In this document: piece after piece, positions 60,920 through 64,000 of the stretch
How positions within the stretch are numbered: the first letter of the stretch is position 1
How the letters are laid out: each line of letters begins with the position of its first letter
NCBI GenBank assembly: GCA_964539925.1
Contig: CAZILB010000002.1
Location: forward strand, 7,685-71,684
DNA length: 64,000 bases
Source: DP-20 sp964539925
Lineage (GTDB): Bacteria; Desulfobacterota; Binatia; UBA9968
Reading direction: 5' to 3'
Program-made: the position numbers and the translations under genes
Notes under the pieces: model-generated
What the model was told of the DNA's origin: nothing
The model's database searches: none
What the model saw: only the letters and a program-made list of their open reading frames with translations

Positions 60920-62035
60920 TTAGCGCTCGCCCGGCCAGAGCGTCATGCCTTCGGGTTTGAGATCGAGGAAAACTTTGCCGCCCTGTTTCAGTTGGCGCGC
61001 CTCGGGGGAGACGATGACGCGGGTTTCCGCCCCCAGGGTCACGGTGTATTCATAGCGGTCGCCGAGAAATAGCGTCGCTTGCAGCGTGCCTTCGACCACG
61101 TTGGGCTGACCCTCGCCGACCCGGTCGGACAGCGAAATTTTCTCCGGCCGGATGGCGACCATCGCACCCTGCCCTACGGCCGGGAAACCATTGGACGACC
61201 CGATGACGTTACTGCGCTGGAGCACCAGCGCCGAAGCGCCGACTCCCTGCACCTGGATTTCCACTTGAAGGTCGGAAACCCGAACCACTTTGCCGGGCAG
61301 CAGAAAAGTCTTCCCCAGAAAATCGCGCACGAAGGGCGTCGCCGGATGGTAGTAAACTTGTTCCGGCGTGCCGACCTGTTCCAGCTCGCCGAACTTCATG
61401 ATCGCGATACGGTCGGACAGGCTCAGGGCTTCGATCTGATCGTGGGTGACGAAGATCACCGTGATGCGCACGCGCTGCTGCAGCGCCTTGAGTTCGCGGC
61501 GCATCTCCTCGCGCAGCTGCGCGTCCAGGTTGCTCAGCGGTTCGTCGAGAAGCAATACTTTGGGCGAAAACACCAGCGCCCGCGCCAGCGCCACGCGCTG
61601 CTGCTGCCCGCCGCTGAGCGCTGGCGCCGGGCGGTCTTCCAGCCCGGACAACCCCACCAGCCCTAGGACTTCGGCGATTCTTTTCTCCGCCGCCGCGCCC
61701 TTGATGCCGCGCAGCTTGAGCGGATAGACGACGTTTTCGAATACCGTCATATGCGGCCAAAGCGCGTAGGACTGAAACACCATGCCCATGTCGCGCTTTT
61801 CCGGCTTGATGAAAATTTTGCGCGTGTCGGACACCAGGCAGCGCTCGCCGAGATGTATTTCCCCGCCGTCGGGCTTTTCCAGACCGCCGATCATGCGCAG
61901 CGTGGTGGTCTTGCCGCAGCCGCTCGAACCGAGCAGCGTGAAAAATTCGCCTTCGGCGATCTCCAGGTTAATGCGGTTGACCGCGACCACCGACCCGAAC
62001 GTTTTATATAGGTTTTCAATGCGCAAAAAGCTCAC
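60920..62035 (-). CDS. ABC importer ATP-binding protein (PotA/FbpC type)
   Basis: A 371-residue ATPase: Walker A GSSGCGKTT, Q-loop VFQSYALWPHM, signature LSGGQQQR, Walker B VLLLDEPLSNLDA, switch His in VTHDQIEA, followed by a C-terminal TOBE domain from about residue 285 (VAIRPEKISL). This pattern is that of spermidine/putrescine, Fe3+ or 2-aminoethylphosphonate importers. The start is a GTG at 62035. It follows the permease gene by 130 bp on the same strand. Confidence 0.9.
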   Translation of the reverse strand: MSFLRIENLYKTFGSVVAVNRINLEIAEGEFFTLLGSSGCGKTTTLRMIGGLEKPDGGEIHLGERCLVSDTRKIFIKPEKRDMGMVFQSYALWPHMTVFENVVYPLKLRGIKGAAAEKRIAEVLGLVGLSGLEDRPAPALSGGQQQRVALARALVFSPKVLLLDEPLSNLDAQLREEMRRELKALQQRVRITVIFVTHDQIEALSLSDRIAIMKFGELEQVGTPEQVYYHPATPFVRDFLGKTFLLPGKVVRVSDLQVEIQVQGVGASALVLQRSNVIGSSNGFPAVGQGAMVAIRPEKISLSDRVGEGQPNVVEGTLQATLFLGDRYEYTVTLGAETRVIVSPEARQLKQGGKVFLDLKPEGMTLWPGER

Positions 62036-62165
62036 GTGATTTTGTCCTTGACCGGCTCGGGGTTAGCTTGAGCCGATGATAGAGGATTGAGGATTGCGAT
62101 ATCCGATCTTCCCTCTTCGATTCTCAATCGTCGACGGCCCATCGACATTCTGATGCGCATGGCCG

Positions 62166-63896
62166 TCACTCCGTCCGGATACCGACCTTGAGCCCGAAGG
62201 ACCTCGCCACCACGGCCACGCCCAAGGTGAGAATGACTATGAAAATCACCGTGATACTGGCCACCTCGCGATATCCCGCCGCGACTTGATCGAGCGCCAA
62301 AAGCGATAGTGTTCTCGTTTCCGAAGTCGCCAGAAGAATGATGCTCGAAGCGTTCTGAGCCGCGAAGGTAAATTTGAGCACGGACACCAGCAGCATCGTC
62401 TGCGCCATCAGAGGAAAGACGACCTTGAAATACGTACGCCAGAACCCGGCGCCCGACATTCGGCTCGCCTCCTCCAACTCGTTACCCAACTGAACGAAGT
62501 TGGCCTTGAGAATTTGCGTCGACAGCGTGATGCCTCCCAGGACCGAAGCGATGACCAAAAGGAACAACGTGCCGTAAAAGGGCCGGAAAATGGGTGCCCC
62601 TAAAAACATCCACAATAAACCGAGCCCCGAGAGCACGCCGGGAATCGCCGACGGCAACCAGCAAATCGAATCCAAAATCCCCCGCCCCGGATACTTCGTC
62701 CGCACCAGAACGTAGCCGATGAGGGAAAAAAAGAATGCGCCAAAGATGGCGGCGCTGCCCGCGGTGATCAGGGTATTTTCCAGCCCTTGAAGAATTCGCG
62801 GATCGCTTAACGCCATCGTCCAATATTCCAGCGTCCAGGTCTTCGGCAAATTGAAAAACCCGAAGCGGGTCATAAAACTCCCGCCGAGAACGCTGAGAAT
62901 CGGCACCACGGTCAACAATGAGACAACCAGACCGACAAACGCCGTGGCGGGATACCGCCAGACGCCAAGATCGATGATCTTGGGCTTGAACTGCCCGGTC
63001 ACCGTGGTGAATTGGCGGCGTGTAATCAGTTTTCGCTGCAACGGTATAAACGCGGCGAGAAAAATCAGAATGACGCTCCCCAGTGCCGCCGCTTGATTGA
63101 CCAGCGGCGGTTCCTGACGGGCGAGATCGACGATCTTGGTGGCATAAACGTAAAAACCCCAGGGCACGCCGAGCAAAAGCTCGGTCTCGAAGCTGCTGAA
63201 GATGCGGATGACACTGAGCAAGAACACCACCACAATCACCGGCGTCATCGCCGGCACGGTGATCCTCAGCATGGTCGTGAGCGCGTTGGCTCCGGACATG
63301 CGGCTCGCTTCTTCCATGGACGCGTCCATGCGCCGGAAGGCCGGCGTCATCAGCATCACTTTGGTGGAGATGCCGTTGGCCATGAGATGGGCCCAGATGA
63401 TGCCCCAGAAGGAATAAATATCGAAGTTGAGCCCACCGGGCAGGGCGCGCAGCCAGGAGTTGACCAAGCCGTTGCTCGGGTCCAAAAGCAGCATCCAACC
63501 AAAGGTCGTGGCGAGATTGGGCAGGAAAAATGAAATCCAAAACCCAAACTCAAAGGCATTGGAGAAATAGATATTAGTGCGCGCCAGCAGCCAGGACATA
63601 AAGATGCCCAGCGGCAAGGCGATCGCTTGCAGGACAAGGCCGATCTTCACGCTGTTCCACAGCGAGCGCCAGATTCCCGGCTCGGCAAATGCTTCTTGCC
63701 AAGCCTTGAGGCCGTAAACCGGAGGCTCGGCGATGGTCGCGGTATTGAAACTGTTAATGACAATCAGCGTCAAGGGATAGAGAACATAAAATCCCATGAA
63801 GCCGATCAGCACTGCCATCACTAGGGTCCCGCCGTCGAGCGGGGGAAGCCAACTGCGCGCCGATGCTTCCAAGTGTGCGGTATTGGTCTTTACCAT
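62166..63896 (-). CDS. ABC importer permease, double-domain (FbpB/ThiP type)
   Basis: A 576-residue permease with two copies of a six-helix domain, each with an EAA loop: MEEASRMSGANALTTMLRITVP in the first and ELEEASRMSGAGFWRTYFKVV in the second. Such fused permeases (FbpB, ThiP) form the channel of Fe3+ or thiamine-type importers. The partner ATPase follows. The binding protein is not in the window and should lie beyond its right edge. Confidence 0.9.
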   Translation of the reverse strand: MVKTNTAHLEASARSWLPPLDGGTLVMAVLIGFMGFYVLYPLTLIVINSFNTATIAEPPVYGLKAWQEAFAEPGIWRSLWNSVKIGLVLQAIALPLGIFMSWLLARTNIYFSNAFEFGFWISFFLPNLATTFGWMLLLDPSNGLVNSWLRALPGGLNFDIYSFWGIIWAHLMANGISTKVMLMTPAFRRMDASMEEASRMSGANALTTMLRITVPAMTPVIVVVFLLSVIRIFSSFETELLLGVPWGFYVYATKIVDLARQEPPLVNQAAALGSVILIFLAAFIPLQRKLITRRQFTTVTGQFKPKIIDLGVWRYPATAFVGLVVSLLTVVPILSVLGGSFMTRFGFFNLPKTWTLEYWTMALSDPRILQGLENTLITAGSAAIFGAFFFSLIGYVLVRTKYPGRGILDSICWLPSAIPGVLSGLGLLWMFLGAPIFRPFYGTLFLLVIASVLGGITLSTQILKANFVQLGNELEEASRMSGAGFWRTYFKVVFPLMAQTMLLVSVLKFTFAAQNASSIILLATSETRTLSLLALDQVAAGYREVASITVIFIVILTLGVAVVARSFGLKVGIRTE

Positions 63897-64000
63897 GGCC
63901 TTGCGCGTTCCGCGCCAGCGAATTGTTAGCGCGCAGCCTTCAATAGGTCAAGACCCGATGATGATGATTCGATGTCTTATTGATACGTGCAGCCGGGGTG

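Noticed and set aside
63897..64000. C-terminus of an upstream gene at the right edge
   Set aside because: Two minus-strand frames are open for 8-20 codons before a stop, which is too short to support a gene; the missing binding protein of the FbpB-type importer could end here.

Overview
The window is a chromosomal stretch of a Gram-negative, free-living heterotroph, almost certainly from a draft genome or metagenome assembly, because two blocks of exactly 100 N interrupt it (57448-57547 and 60661-60760). An outer membrane is implied by an AsmA-like giant protein, a lipoprotein protease, a periplasmic HtrA protease with TatA, and MsbA-type ABC exporters. Several traits recall uncultured soil or subsurface lineages formerly grouped with Deltaproteobacteria, such as Binatota, or Rokubacteria and NC10: many NMT1/THI5-type and iron/polyamine-type ABC importers, an F420-type luciferase-like oxidoreductase, a Rieske oxygenase, extradiol-type dioxygenases, GTP-dependent PEP carboxykinase, and DUF503 between infB and rbfA. 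This placement is inference, not proof.

Layout. 0-5.4 kb: tgt-yajC-secD (secD runs off the left edge), an orphan molybdenum hydroxylase large subunit coupled to an OsmC protein, and tRNA-Asn. 5.4-17.3 kb: Mut7-C protein, a membrane-anchored transglutaminase, an ABC-2-like exporter pair, esterase, HtpX, an F420-type enzyme, a lipoprotein metalloprotease, and a heterodimeric ABC exporter with one degenerate ATP site. 17.4-30.2 kb: typA/bipA, AsmA-like protein plus glutaredoxin-like protein, small HTH protein, methyltransferase, htrA-tatA, mgtE, and purM-purN-flippase. 30.3-38.8 kb: a taurine/nitrate-type ABC importer, FemAB/GNAT-like protein, DUF1178, ornithine-cyclodeaminase-like enzyme, class IV aminotransferase, lytic transglycosylase and MaoC.

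38.8-48.7 kb: an ntrB-ntrC-type two-component pair followed by thiE, and divergently the rimP-nusA-ylxR-infB-DUF503-rbfA-truB translation/transcription operon, which is preceded by an attenuator-like leader. 48.9-53.2 kb: pckG followed at once by three genes that make a split cobalt-type nitrile hydratase or thiocyanate hydrolase, then an unknown protein and a J-domain/zinc-ribbon protein. 53.2-63.9 kb: an accessory catabolic region with a VOC dioxygenase, NMT1-type binding protein, Rieske oxygenase, LigB-type dioxygenase, Asp-box propeller protein, MFS transporter cut by a gap, and a PotA/FbpB-type importer.

Non-coding signals of interest are an inverted array of 9-bp repeats (54171-54280), a 55-bp duplication on both sides of the first N block that looks like an unmerged contig overlap, a clean GAAA-tetraloop terminator (34959-34983), and the terminator/anti-terminator pair before rimP. 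I found no CRISPR array, prophage, insertion sequence or rRNA gene.
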